From: Tenebrio molitor
Taxonomy: Eukaryota > Arthropoda > Insecta > Coleoptera > Tenebrionidae
NCBI RefSeq assembly: GCF_963966145.1
Contig: NC_091046.1
Coordinates: 24,676,001 to 24,740,000 of the forward strand
Direction: 5' to 3'
Length of the DNA: 64,000 bases
Shown here: in pieces, positions 31,081 through 41,690 of the stretch
How the letters are laid out: every line of letters starts with the position of its first letter
Position numbering within the stretch: the first letter of the stretch is position 1
The notes under the pieces: model-generated
Told to the model about the DNA's origin: nothing
Seen by the model: the letters and a program-made list of their open reading frames with translations, nothing else
The model's database searches: none
Position numbers and translations under genes: made by a program

Positions 31081-31175
31081 TTAACGAGTTCGTGTGTAAA
31101 TTGGGCTTTTTTTTGATATGGGTATGGTTTTAAAGGCCCACGAGTGCCAACTAAAGTTCAATTTACACAAGAACG
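31081..31175. repeat. hairpin, copy of 10126-10248
   Basis: AACGAGTTCGTGTGTAAATT and ATTTACACAAGAACGAGTT arms. The loop is shorter than in the 10.1 kb copy. The flank continues to a dispersed repeat at 31251-31305. Confidence 0.85.
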
Positions 31176-31250
31176 AGTTGAATACAACGTTTTTTTGTTC
31201 GACGACCCCCTTAAAGGCCCCAAATCGCTTAAAATCTTTAAAATTAACTT

Positions 31251-31305
31251 GACTTCGTTCACATAGGAGAAAATTCTCAAATTCTGACAGTGTCGAACAA
31301 AAAAA
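31251..31305. repeat. dispersed repeat, copy 3 of 3
   Basis: GTTCACATAGGAGAAAATTC and CAGTGTCGAACAAAAAAA, as at 2429-2504 and 10325-10407. Confidence 0.8.
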
Positions 31306-31677
31306 TATATTTTTAGCTGCATATCGTCCTACTCCTGTCAAAAGTCACTAAGATTTTCACCACAATAGAGTTAAAAATTCCTACAAGCATAATTTTGTCT
31401 TGTCATATCTGTTCGCTTCAAAAGTAACTAACTGCTAAATTAACCGGAAGTAAAAGGTGAAGAAATCACTAATAGAACATCTGATATATTGGATTCTAAA
31501 AATAATTAACTGCACTTCGTAACGAAGGAAAATATATTGTTTTTTAATTTTTTTTTTACAATCAGTATTTCTTTATTTTACTTTTTACGAATGTTTATTT
31601 AATTAATAAATGAGGAATTTTAAATCTCGCATTTTTTTTCCGATAGAAGTTGTTAACTACTAATCAATAATTTGCAA
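31306..31677. other. intron, no gene seen
   Basis: AT-rich sequence without features. Confidence 0.5.
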
Positions 31678-32752
31678 TGCTGTCTCAGATAAGACCTTCG
31701 AGCCTAATAACTCGGTTATTTTCCAGCGGATTTTTATGAAATTTAAAATGCAGATATTTTAGACGGTGAAGAATAAAATCCCATTAATACAATCACCGAA
31801 GTCTTAAACACGTAATTTTTACATGCCTTTTTAAATTTTGTTGAATCAATTAAGATTTACATAAAAAATTGATCGTCAATAAAAAATGCTGTAGAGACAA
31901 ACTCGTCCTTGAAACCTTGAAAGACGTGTGGTTTGCAAGAAAAAAGCAAAAAACTGTGTTAAACGTGGCTGCAAATGCAAAAACGTAGACGCGTATGAAA
32001 CAAACGCGCAATTTTGCAGAATTTTGGTCATCCCTTTTCGCAGAAGCGCAGGTGACATATTTGACGTTTATCTTGCTAACCTTACAAACACTTACAAAGT
32101 TAAAAACAACATTTGGACGTAATTTATTATACTGGATGCTTTAATTCTTCCATACAGGACTAAAACATGATCGAGATATTTTAGCAAGGTAATTTAGTCT
32201 ACGTACGCTTCCTGAGTCTTCAAATAAATTGACGACTCTCTTAATCTTACATTCTGTAAAGCCTACATTTGGATAGTGTTCCAATAATATTGAAATTTTT
32301 GCCGCTGTAGTCTATTTTTCGAGTATTTTCAATAAATTTTCACAATTTGACGTTTCTAATAAAGCGCGCCCAATTTTGACAGATTTTAAAGGGTGTACAA
32401 AATGTTGCTTGGCAATTAATCATCAATTGTTTCAAAAGGTAACTGCTCAAATACCTTCAAATTTTACATTAAATTTTTAACAACAAAATCTAATCTTTTC
32501 GTTGAATCAGACAAGTGATTTACTTAATTGTTTGTGTAGACCCCTATTTTTTAATGTTTAACAATCTAATAATAATCGCGCATAATTTTCGATAAAGGAA
32601 ACATGTGTTAAAATTACATTTTTTAACTCGAGGTAATTTTATTATTACTAATTGAACCTTCACGGTCTAAAATGTCTGCATTTTAAGTTTCATAAAAATC
32701 CGTTAGCAAATAACCGAGATATTAGGCTCGAAAGTCTTAGCTGAGACAACCT
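31678..32752. mobile_element. 1.1 kb TIR element with about 110-base arms
   Basis: TGCTGTCTCAGATAAGACCT on the left and the inverse ending AGCTGAGACAACCTG on the right. The arms also share GAGCCTAATAACTCGGTTAT and ATGAAATTTAAAATGCAGA. Short open frames inside (31928-32122 plus, 31876-32058 minus) have no recognisable domain. Confidence 0.85.
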
Positions 32753-33057
32753 GTATATGAACATCTATGCTGTGATTTAGAAATTAAATTTTGAACTTAA
32801 AATTACTTTTGTCAATATTAATTAACGATTTTTCACAGGAATAGGACGATACAATGGAATAAACATATTTCTGGATAATACAGACCGATTCACATAACTT
32901 TCCAAGCCTGACGAAATTTAAATGCAGCCAGTTTTTCATTTATAACTTGATCCAAAAAAATGAATAATTTTTAAAATTTTCTATGGTTTGGACATTCCTC
33001 ACAAAAATCTCAATTATAAAAATTTTAAAATGGCAGTAATCGACAATATTTTTTTAT
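32753..33057. other. intron, no gene seen
   Basis: AT-rich sequence without features. Confidence 0.5.
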
Positions 33058-33971
33058 TTAACCCTGCGTCACACGGGTGGGGTCTGTGGGACCCAGACCA
33101 TGTAAAAATATGCTATATTTTCGTTATGTCTTAAGTAATTCAATTGGGCTCATCAGTACCTTCTCAATTTTTGGTGTATTTTAGTCTGTACGAATTAAAT
33201 TAAATAATTCCGGAGCCGTTTTTTGTCAGGAGGGCATTTGGGTCTGTGAGACCCAACCCGTGTAATCGTGTAACTTTTTTTTTCTTATTTTTGAAATAAA
33301 CAAAATAACAACTAACAAAGAAAACAACAAATAACAAATAATAAACACAAGACAGTGACCTTTAGTCATATATTATCATCCAAACCTAAAACGAAGCATT
33401 CTAGAATCAGCAAATCGCTTGATTGGACTTCCAAAATAACAGCACCCGGATCAACTTGCAAATAGTCTAGGACCCTATAAATAATGCGAAGATCGTAAAA
33501 CAAAATATTTTTGTAAATTTTGCAAATGTCAGTTATGTTTAGAACACACTGTTGCCTTTTGTTTATATTCCAAGGATAATTTAGGCAGTGATTTTGAACC
33601 TGTCGAATTTCTGTATTGATTTTTGTTTATGCCTTTTGATGCCTTAAAAGAAGAGTGTCATGTATTATCTAATGAAAAAAAAAAATAATAATAAGGGGAT
33701 ATCACAAAATGTTTGTTTGGAATTAAACATAAATAAACATGCCAAAAATGCAGTGTTTTAACATAAAATTGCAAATCATAGTTTTAGTTTAAAATTCATA
33801 ATAATTAAGTGGATATGAGAAAGACAAACAATAGTGAACAATATAACAGTAACCGAACTTAAAAACCATTACCTAATTTGCAAAAAAAAATTATTCAATT
33901 TTGGGTCTCTCAAACCCAACCCGTGTGTTCGTGTAACTCTCAAGCACCACCCGTGTAACGCAGGGTTTTAA
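33058..33971 (+). mobile_element. piggyBac-type element, internally deleted
   Basis: TTAA then CCCTGCGTCACACGGGTGG at the left. The right end is CCACCCGTGTAACGCAGGG followed by TTTTAA. TTAA targets and CCCT ends are the piggyBac signature. Subterminal palindromes GGGTCTGTGGGACCC and GGGTCTCTCAAACCC lie near each end. Only a C-terminal transposase remnant remains. Confidence 0.88.
33485..33619 (+). pseudogene. piggyBac transposase C-terminal Cys-rich domain
   Basis: A 44-codon in-frame remnant ending in TGA: CEDRKTKYFCKFCKCQLCLE then HTVAFC. The Cys/His spacing (CX8-9CX2CX1CX2CX3H) is that of the zinc-binding C-terminus of piggyBac transposases, which binds transposon ends. Sequence upstream (33370-33484) is frameshifted or not homologous, and the DDD catalytic core is missing. 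It lies inside the TTAA-bounded element and can only be moved by a transposase made elsewhere. Confidence 0.8.
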
Positions 33972-34127
33972 GATACTGACTCATCATGTATCAATATCAT
34001 ATTGATCCTTTCGTCATTGGAGCACATTTTAATTAATAAAAAATATTTCAGAATTATACAAAAAAGAATTGTCAAGTAATTATTATCAATAATGCCAGGA
34101 GTGTCCCGCTTTCATAGTAAATAAAGG

Positions 34128-34537
34128 TACAATCGCTGGCCAAAAAAAACTCGTACAGCAAAAATTTTAATACTGTATGGCCTGGTTGCATAAAGCGATG
34201 TCAAGTCGTTGTTAAAGTTAACATAATGTCAAGCGATCTGATTGGAGGATATTTAACATTTTATTTGAATCAGCCAGATTTCCGACTTGACGCGTTGTTA
34301 GCTGTTAGCTTTATACAACCGGACCTAAATCAAAGTCGACAACGTCAAACGTTATTCCCAAAGTGTCAAAGTCAAATTTGTCAAATTTGAGCGATTTTAA
34401 CATCTGAGTCGGTCCTATCAAACCTATACATACATAACCTTTATTAAAAAAGCGGTGTTTACACAACTCAAATTATGAATTTTTGGATCTGTTTTTCTGT
34501 CATCTATGTACGAGTTTTTTTTTGGCCAGCGATGGTA
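34128..34537. mobile_element. TA-flanked MITE with a nested MITE
   Basis: TACAATCGCTGGCCAAAAAA at the left and TTTTTTGGCCAGCGATGGTA at the right, with CTCGTACAG inner arms. The element at 34179-34324 is nested in it. Confidence 0.9.
34179..34324. mobile_element. nested MITE
   Basis: GGCCTGGTTGCATAAAGCGA on the left and GCTTTATACAACCGGACC on the right. GTCAAGTCG/CGACTTGAC arms lie inside. Confidence 0.85.
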
Positions 34538-34669
34538 CATATCAAGTTATAAGTGAATAACGCATTACTGGTTGCATTTAAAATTCGTTAGGGGCGGAAA
34601 GTTATGTGAATCAATATGTGCATATTTAGTACCTATAACAGTTTTTTCAGTCACATAAATATCACTTAC

Positions 34670-34887
34670 CTACTACCCTATAAAATGAGCAAAATAGAAT
34701 TGTCAGTACCACAAACCATGTGTTCCAAACATGATCTGTACTTACAGTCGCCACACCCAAAAACATGAATATGATAGTCTCGGACGAACTGCTAAGCATT
34801 TTCATAGCATATTTTATTGTCGTGTGAGACTTGTGGGATACGTTTGCCTCGACGTAGTTTTTCATGGTTATACCACAAAACGTGATT
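34670..34887 (-). CDS. Nhe2: Na+/H+ exchanger, membrane helix exon
   Basis: A 218-base exon, acceptor TTTTTACAG ending at 34888 and a GTAAGT donor from 34669. Its first base completes Ala after MSGILA of the previous exon. It encodes ITFCGITMKNYVEANVSHKS, then TTIKYAMKMLSSSSETIIFM and FLGVATV, then a hydrophobic helix (WFVVLTILFCSFYRVVG). YVEAN.SHKSHTTIKY and SETxIFxFLGV are signature strings of SLC9A1-5. It ends in phase 1, matching 30225-30517. It is isolated between introns of 19.0 and 4.2 kb. Confidence 0.97.
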
Positions 34888-35197
34888 CTGTAAAAATAAT
34901 ACGAACGCATATTACATATAGAAATATAAACTTCTAAAATATTGGATAATGTTACTGAATACATAACTCTAAATATGAAATTTTTGGAAAAACTTAAAAA
35001 TATTTATCTACATACTCGTATTTCACTAAATGTTACATGAATTTAATGAATGATATTATGAAGTATTCTTTATGTTAAATGCCAGCATATATCAAACAAA
35101 TATCTGACTTCAGAAAACTACTAGAGACACGTAAAAAGTCGAAAGATATTTTAAAGCGCACAAGTAAGTCGATAACCTCCAAGTCAGCATTTTGGAG
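34888..35197. other. intron, no gene seen
   Basis: AT-rich sequence without features. Confidence 0.5.
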
Positions 35198-35573
35198 TTA
35201 GAGGTAAAGTCAAAATGAAACATGACATCACGTGGTTTGCGCAGAAGACGAATGTAGATCAGTTGAATCCAGCTTACGTATATGACAGTGGCGGAGTCAA
35301 CAATTTTCTTTTGTTTACGCTATAGAGGGTGTTAGGAGAATGTTCTGAAGATGAAGATAGTTTTTAGTGTTCTATTAGAGATTCTACAAGAAAAGTAGAT
35401 GACCTCGGTGTAGAATTTCTTTCATCAAATGAAGAAAATTGAGTTTTGGTTAAGTTTTTGCCCCTAAACTGACGACTGTATGATACGCCCCTGTCAGCGG
35501 TAAATTGGAGAGCGCGCATCATAAGCTCCGCCCTGTCATGTTTCGTTTTGACTTTAGCTCTACCTATATAGTC
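35198..35573. mobile_element. TIR element (MITE-like)
   Basis: GGTAAAGTCAAAATGAAACA after GTTAGA on the left. The right end is TGTCATGTTTCGTTTTGACT followed by TTAGCTCTACC. Confidence 0.75.
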
Positions 35574-35742
35574 ATAGTAATCTGACAATACATTATTAAC
35601 ATTATAAAACATGAATGTATCTAAAATGCGTGTGTTAATTTTAACACGTAGCAGAGCTTGTTACCCGCCTCTGGGTAAGGCGTAAGGGTGAAAATTTTCT
35701 ACACTGCCCCAAAAAAGTTAAGGATTTTCTCGATATGTGAAT

Positions 35743-36060
35743 GATAACGCTCGTCTGCAAGGGATACGATTGGTTTTGGAATCCTTAGATTTGCAGGAAA
35801 TTCAACATTTTCAGCTACCTGCACGATATCCGGACTTCAACCCCATTGAACCCGCGTGAGATCTTGGAAACACTCTCACAGAATATTTGCCTTATCCAAA
35901 GAATATTCGGGAATTGAGTGACTTGTTCCCTATTTTATGGCAACAGATTCCCCAGGAAGAGATTGACAACTTAATACGTCGTATTAGAGAAGTTATACGG
36001 GTACGAGGACGAAATACCGATTATTTGAAATTAAAACAAAAATTATTTGCTTTAATTTAA
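35743..36060 (+). pseudogene. Tc1-type transposase C-terminal third
   Basis: A 106-codon frame: DNARLQGIRLVLESLDLQE, then ARYPDFNPIEP, a TGA where the family has Trp of the VWD/AWD motif, then DLGNTLTEYLPYPKNI and WQQIPQEEIDNLIRRIREV, with TAA at 36058. DNAR is the second catalytic Asp motif and PDFNPIE holds the third catalytic Glu. The helix-turn-helix DNA-binding part and the first Asp are deleted, so the copy is inactive. Confidence 0.88.
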
Positions 36061-36079
36061 TTTTTATTTTATTTACCCC

Positions 36080-36208
36080 CAATTTCATAATCAGCCTAAA
36101 GTTACTTTAACATTAAAGTTTACCATTTACCATAGAAACATATTGTTGCAACAATCCATTATAGTCACGTTAAGATAAAGTCGACTTTAAGTTTATTATG
36201 AAACTGGC
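36080..36208. mobile_element. small MITE nested in the Tc1 remnant
   Basis: CCAATTTCATAATCAGCCTA on the left and TTATTATGAAACTGG on the right, with AAAGT/ACTTT inner arms. It lies after the transposase stop. Confidence 0.8.
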
Positions 36209-36358
36209 CCTTAATTTCAAAGGTTTTACTTTTATTTTAGTCCATTCTGTATTGATTTGGCTGAAAATGAATGGAATTACACATGTGTATCGATTATAAT
36301 CCCTGTTCTTCCTTTCTTGTTCACAAACAGCATTATCCTTAACTTTTTTGGGGCAGTG

Positions 36359-36920
36359 TATTATTAATTTTTGCTAAGAAATGCAGGAAAGGGCAAACCA
36401 AGACGAAACTTTTTGTCTTCTATTTATTTTACCGACGAATGTACATTTCTATTCAATACAATAAAACGTGGTACAAGTGCTGCACTCAATCTTAGCAATA
36501 TTGTGCTAATGAGTTCTTTTTCACGTTAAACGTTACATAACACTAACGGAAAACGTTACCGTCAAGTTTTTGGGCCTTGATACACAAATAACTATTTCAG
36601 AAGATAAATTGAGGTAGAAAAGGAGATGTCACATGATTTTCATAGGTACGATTTTCACACACATAATATAAAAGTAATTATTTCATGTTAAATTCCTATG
36701 GCCAGATGTGGTAGTTGACACTCGGTATAGAAAAAAAATTAATACTTAATTAAAATTCTCATGGTTACAAAAAACAAAAAAAAATTGGGGGTAGTTAATC
36801 ACGCAAAACAACTCGTTTGGTTAAAATTGAGGGGCAAAAAATCTTGGGAAACTTTTGTGAATTTTGCAAAATGTTGAGAAAAGTTTCATAAATTGACGAG
36901 TTCTTCACTTGTTAAAATTA
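36359..36920. other. intron, no gene seen
   Basis: AT-rich. GGCCTTGATACACAAATAAC at about 36572 resembles sequence near 56996. Confidence 0.5.
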
Positions 36921-37062
36921 TGTATGTACTATCGACTAGCAAGAAAAACTGGTAGATGGTGTTGCTGTAGACACTTCCAAAACTCAATCAAAAATGTGAG
37001 TTTTGGAAGTGTCTATAGTAACATACTGTACCAGTTTTTTTTGCGAGTCGATAGTACATACC
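36921..37062. repeat. near-perfect palindrome
   Basis: TATGTACTATCGACTAGCAA on the left and its inverse ending TCGATAGTACATA on the right, with a second inner pair ACACTTCCAAAACTCA / TGAGTTTTGGAAGTGT. Confidence 0.9.
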
Positions 37063-37207
37063 GTGTGACTGACGAAAAACCTTTGACACTCTATCTTCTT
37101 ATTTTTATCCTAATTGAATAAATGAGAAATCAAATTTAATGCAATATAGGGTCTCCCAAAATTGGCATACTAACTACTTACTACCTTATCGAGGATGTTT
37201 AAATGTA

Positions 37208-37432
37208 CAGTGGCGGCCATTAATTTGGAAACACCAAGATTTTTCTATTGTAAATTGTTTGTCACTTTGACAATGTTATTGACATATCAATTTCGGCTGC
37301 GACAGTCTGTTGAATGCGCTCAACGATGACATGAGTGACATGAGTTCATGACATAACGCTTACACTATCAAATATTAGAAATATACAGTAAACTAGATTA
37401 GGCCGGTGTTTCCAAATTAATGGCCGCCAGTG
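37208..37432. mobile_element. Tc1/mariner-type MITE
   Basis: TA, then CAGTGGCGGCCATTAATTTG at the left and CAAATTAATGGCCGCCAGTG then TA at the right, with GGAAACACC in both arms. The left flank (TACCTTATCGAGGATGTTTA) is shared with the left flank of the MITE at 59982. Confidence 0.93.
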
Positions 37433-38012
37433 TACATGAAAAAAATATAGAAACAATTTTTCAGACAAAAAAAAATCAATTATTATTATTATTAATGGTA
37501 ATACAATGTAAACAAAGACATACGCGTACATCATTACCTTGCAATGTTGCCATAGTGGATTTAAGATAATTTTTCGATTTCCAAAGCGTCTAAATTCTTT
37601 ATTAAGCAGGATTAGATATTGGTAGTGCGTGATCTTGTACTTGTGATAATATGTACGATTAGAGGTCGCTGTCATGACAATTTAATATATTTCGAAATAA
37701 TTGACCTGTTAAGTGCCACTTTCAAAGACCGCCAAATCAGCAATTAAGTCCAATAGATTTTTTTTTTACATTCTTTTGTTCGTTAGTACGCCATTTTTGG
37801 GACACCTGTATATTAGTTCACTTCATCTAATTCGATATTTTTTCGTAATCTATTTTTTCACAGCCGATAGTCAACTTTTTTTTAATCATATTGTATATTT
37901 TTTTATTCATTCTTGTAGAGAATTTTCTTCTGAATATTCCTACATTAGAAAAAAACAAAATATTTTAATAGAAAAAATTAAAAAATCAAAAATCAAATAC
38001 AGCAGTTATATC
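37433..38012. other. intron, no gene seen
   Basis: AT-rich. A 181-codon plus-strand open frame begins at 37713, but its first 100 residues are low-complexity aromatic/Ile-rich translation without similarity. Only the part from 38013 is protein-derived. Confidence 0.5.
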
Positions 38013-38181
38013 AGTCCTTACCACGTACAACATGTCAAATTTTTGCAGCCCGGTGATTGCAGACACACATTTTGCGAATGTATGCTTGACAAAATTAATA
38101 GACAACCTGATTTCTTAAATAATGTGTCATCAACTGAAGAAGTAGGTTTTACGAGAACAGGCATATTCAATGTGCATAACA
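38013..38181 (+). pseudogene. DUF4817-type transposase fragment, first half of a split copy
   Basis: In frame it reads SPYHVQHVKFLQPGD, then CECMLDKINRQPDFLNNV, then EEVGFTRTGIFNVHN. This matches the family segment PYHxQxVQxLxPxD...CxWxL...FLxxxLFTDEAxFTRxGxFNxHN that surrounds the first catalytic Asp. Here the Asp of the expected TDEA is missing (STEEV), so the active site is lost. The fragment stops exactly at the CATAACA target duplication of the non-LTR insertion and resumes at 39839. Confidence 0.8.
38175..38181. repeat. target-site duplication of the non-LTR insertion, left copy
   Basis: CATAACA, repeated at 39042-39048. Confidence 0.8.
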
Positions 38182-39041
38182 AAATAATAATAATAATAAT
38201 AATAATAATAGCTTTTATTAACCCAAGAACAAAACTGTCCACAAAGGGTAACAAATAATAAATAATGTATATGTATATTCATAGGCATATACATAAATAA
38301 CAATAAAAGAGAAAAGAAAAGGTAAAAAAAAACAACCTAGAAAATTATATAATAGAGAAAAATTAAATAAAGAATTAAATGAAGAAAAATTAAATAAATA
38401 AATAAATAAATAAATCCCCAACATAACCAGCAAATACATCAAGCACATCAATTCAACAAAGACAATGCTTCAGATATTCGACGACGGAATGTACCAGCAT
38501 GATATTCAAATATATCAGCAAATAGCTGCAACTGGTTATACAACGTACACATAGCAATAATTGGTGAATTTTGATGGTAATTAGTGCTTGAAAGTTGATT
38601 GCAGAATGTAGCACTATAACGAATTCCCAATTTTGGGATTCTAAACTTTAACATTTCAACTAATTCCGAACAATCAATCTTGCAATGCACGATTCTGTGT
38701 AAGTACAAAACAGATGCAATCTGACGCCTGACATACAAGGGTTCCAGCTGAAATTCCTTGACTAAACATGTGTAGGCATAACCCCTAACTGGATAAGCAC
38801 CAAATTTAACAAGGTACAAATACTTTAAAAATTTCCTTTGTATGGACTCAATGGAAGAAACATGAGTTTGATATCTAGGGTTCCATACCACACAAGCATA
38901 TTCAAGGTGAGAGCGAATGAAAGCATAGAATAATAGTTTAAGGCAATCAATACTTTTAAAACTCTTAGTGTTCCTAATTATAAATCCTAACATTTTATAA
39001 CATTTAGAAGATAGATGTTCATAATGTTTAATAAAATTTAA
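38182..39041 (-). mobile_element. 5'-truncated non-LTR retrotransposon
   Basis: It is oriented right to left and encodes only the end of a reverse-transcriptase protein. The 3' untranslated region ends GGGTTAATAAAAGC followed by an ATT-repeat tail (38182-38210). A 7-base target duplication CATAACA flanks it. A second microsatellite (AAAT)n lies at 38391-38414. Confidence 0.88.
38448..39041 (-). pseudogene. non-LTR reverse transcriptase, C-terminal fragment
   Basis: About 198 codons: SSKCYKMLGFIIRNTKSF, then LKLLFYAFIRSHLEYACVVW and NPRYQTHVSSIESIQRKFLK, ending RRRISEALSLLN and stop. The FxxxVRSxLEYAxxVWxP and QRxFL strings mark the region after the reverse-transcriptase catalytic core in Jockey/CR1-like elements. 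The palm domain with the YADD box and the endonuclease are absent because of 5' truncation. The apparent ATG at 39044 lies in the host target duplication and is not an original start. Confidence 0.9.
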
Positions 39042-39048
39042 CATAACA
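39042..39048. repeat. target-site duplication of the non-LTR insertion, right copy
   Basis: CATAACA, identical to 38175-38181. Confidence 0.8.
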
Positions 39049-39053
39049 TACTA

Positions 39054-39836
39054 CAGTGTGAACATTAAGTTTGGAACAAAATTCATAATAACGTAATGTG
39101 GTGTTTTTAAGAAAATCACTCGGATAGGTAGATTTTATTTTGAAAAATGCCATCCTGTGACGTGCAACTTGTTTAAATGACGTCACTGCTTTTTGCGCAA
39201 TGACGTCATCACCAATTTTTTTAAATGACAACCCCCACTTTTTTCTTCTCTTTTTGATAGACCCTTCTACTACCTAAACAACGAATGAAAAAAATTGGTA
39301 CCATACATAACAATTTTTTTGAGAAAATGGCAATTTTTATTTCAAAGATTTAATTTAATTTTTAATGTAATTTTTTTTTTGTATGGGTTTATTTAAAACA
39401 GAAGGTTTATTTTAATCAACCAAACAATTTAAAAGATTTACTGCAGCGAATTCGCTCTAAAATGGAACGAAAAGCCCTGACATTATTGAGCGCAGTGTAC
39501 GAAGTGTCGGTAAGTGCCAGGTTAAATTAATTTTTTTAAATAAAATTTGCCATTTTCTCAAAAAAAATTGTAATGTAAGATACCAATTTTTTTCATTCAT
39601 CGTTTAGGTAGTAGGAATGTCTATCAAAAAGAGATGAAAAAAGTGGGGGTTGCCATTCAAAAAAAATTGGTGATGAACTGATGACGTAATTGCGCAAAAA
39701 CCAATGACGTCATTTAAACAAGTTGTACGTCACAGGATGGCATTTTTTAAAATAAAATCGACCTGTCCGAACGATTTTCCAAAAAACATCACATAACGCT
39801 ACTATGAATTTTGTTCCAAACTTTATGTTCACACTG
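39054..39836. mobile_element. fold-back element with about 240-base arms
   Basis: TA, then CAGTGTGAACATTAAGTTTG at the left and CAAACTTTATGTTCACACTG then TA at the right. Homology runs inward through GATGGCATTTTT, ATGACGTCATTTAAACAAGT, and the AGTGGGGGTTG block. It sits inside a transposase remnant. Confidence 0.9.
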
Positions 39837-39838
39837 TA

Positions 39839-40029
39839 CATGGGCTGATGAACACCCTCATGCCATGTGGGAACAGAATTTTCAGCAACAATTTTCGGTA
39901 AATGTATGAGTAGTTATATTAAACGGGCAACTAATTGAACCTTATATTTTACCACATCGTATGAATGCAGAACACTATTTGCATTTTTTGAGGGATGCTC
40001 TTTTGCATTTCCTGGAGGATGTACCCTTA
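39839..40029 (+). pseudogene. DUF4817-type transposase fragment, second half of the split copy
   Basis: It resumes the protein of 38013-38181: WADEHPHAMWEQNFQQQFSV, then VILNGQLIEPYILPHRMNA, then EHYLHFLRDALLHFLEDVP. The family has WADExPHxxxxxxFQxQFSVNVWxGIxxxxLIGPxxLPxRLxxxxYxxFLxxxLxxLLEDVPL here. One base is missing at the junction, and a stop and frame change occur after FSVNV. Sequence after 40029 no longer matches, and a second transposase copy starts at about 40120. Confidence 0.8.
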
Positions 40030-40121
40030 GCAATTAGAGCAAATGCATGACTGTCACACTGCTCACATTATACGCAATTGGCTGAATTGGCCTCAACTTC
40101 GAAAGCATTCTGTATTTATCG

Positions 40122-41115
40122 TATGGTGCTGCTAACGGCAATAGCCGAGAGCCTGCAAGGATTTATGGAGAGCGATTTCCGAATAGGCAGTAGCCTTATT
40201 ATACAACTTTTGCAGCAATGCATCGACGTGGAAAATGACAGATGCAGGACGTGATAGAATAGTTCGTACTGTGGGATTAGAGGAAAATGTCTTGGATGCT
40301 GTTGCTAATAATCTGAGAACTATTATTCGAACTGTAGCACAGGAATTTCGAATCAGGGCTTCAACAATGTGACGAGTTCTTCGAGAACAACTCATACACC
40401 CTTTTAGATTTCAAAAAGTCCAAAATCTGAATCGTAATGGCTTCGATCAACGAGTTCAGTTTTATAGGTGGTTCTTGAACAGCACACAACAGAATGAACG
40501 GTTTCTAAAGTTGATACTTTTTATCGATGAGGCTTCGTTTACAAGGGAAGGAATGTTCAATACTCATGCACGTGTGGGCTGAAGATAATCCTCATTCAAT
40601 ACATTGTAGAGGTTATCAACACAAATTTTTAATTAATATCTGGTGTGGGATTGTTGGCAACTATTTGATAGGTCCATTTGTGTTGCCGGATCGCTTAACG
40701 GGGGCGGTTTACACACATTTTTTGGAAAATGATTTACGAAATGGAGTAGAGCCGGTTGATATACAGCTGAGACATGAAATGTGGTTTATGCATGACGGTG
40801 GACCAGCACATTTTAGTCGCCAGGTACGCGCTTTTCTCGATGTCACTAATCCTGATAGATGGATAGGCAGAAACCGTCCGATACCGTGGTCGGCTCGCTC
40901 CCCAAACCTTAATCCCTTGGATTTTTTTATGGGGTCACCTGAAAGCCATGGTGTACGAAACTCTAGTCAAAGTAGTGGAAGAGTTACTAGCACGCGTAAC
41001 TGCAGCATGTAGAGCAGTTAGAACCATGCCCACAGTTTTTGAACGTATCCGTCGTTCTTTATTGCACCGGTGTCAGCTGTGGATTGAACATAAGCGTGGG
41101 CGAAATTTTGATTGA
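40122..41115 (+). pseudogene. Tc1/mariner-type (DD41D-like) transposase, broken
   Basis: An almost full-length transposase. The HTH start is YGAANGNSREPARIYGERFP. Then come IVRTVGLEENVLDAVANN, the first catalytic motif FIDEASFTREG, VWAEDNPHSIHCRGYQHKF, LIGPFVLPDRLTG, the second Asp in MWFMHDGGPAHFSRQVRAFL, the third in SPNLNPLDFFM, and a C-terminus of RSLLHRCQLWIEHKRG with TGA at 41113. It has an in-frame TGA near 40369, a frameshift before VWAED and another after DFFM, so it is inactive. I count 41 residues between the second and third Asp. The initiator Met region and left inverted repeat are not recognisable. Confidence 0.88.
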
Positions 41116-41436
41116 TATGTATTAACAGTTTTATGCTTATTTTTGATCATAGGATCAGCCCTGAAAGTTTGTCGGTGGAATTCTGACACACCGTGTATTG
41201 TATTCTAATGTAGTGTTGGGTTACAACCCTACAATTTAAAATCTCCCAATCTCTCGCTGGACGAAGTATAGCATTACCTATGGAAATATTGACTGATTCA
41301 AAATCATTGTGGATAAGTATGCCAACTATGTACGAAAATTTATGTGGCAACTGTGTGGGCAGGATAGCGTTGACACCTCTTTGACAGTTCATAGTCGCGG
41401 AATTTTGAAAATTGTCAAATCAATGTGCAATGATAC
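41116..41436. other. 3' end of the transposon and intron
   Basis: TGACACACCGTGTATT near 41187 may be the right terminus of the 40.1 kb transposon. I found no matching left terminus. Confidence 0.4.
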
Positions 41437-41690
41437 AACGTGATCAAGAATGACTGAATCTGTTGGTAACAATGAAAATTTGAATGATTTTGGTACCAAC
41501 GTGATCTAAACGCATTTCCCGTTGTCAGCTTTGACAGAGTTGATAGGCGAATTTGACGTTTACCATCAAAGGGTCATTTTTCTAATAGCATGAACATACC
41601 CGACATAACCAAATTTTTTTTTAATGTCCTGTCAAGTTAAAACATCCGGTCAGTGCCAATTACGAAACAGAAAAACACACATTTACATAA
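41437..41690. mobile_element. partial MITE, GTGATCAA family
   Basis: ACAACGTGATCAAGAATGAC at the left matches the terminus of 18915-19154. CAATTACGAAACAGAAAAAC matches its interior in inverse. The right terminus is missing. Confidence 0.65.

Larger units (their letters stand above)
35702..36358 (+). mobile_element. Tc1/mariner element, internally deleted
   Basis: CACTGCCCCAAAAAAGTTAA at 35702 and its inverse TTAACTTTTTTGGGGCAGTG ending at 36358, each flanked by TA. It retains the C-terminal part of its transposase and carries a nested MITE at 36080-36208. Confidence 0.92.

Noticed and set aside
37713..38012. First 100 codons of a 181-codon plus-strand open frame
   Set aside because: Aromatic/Ile-rich translation of AT-rich DNA. 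Only the part from 38013 matches a transposase.
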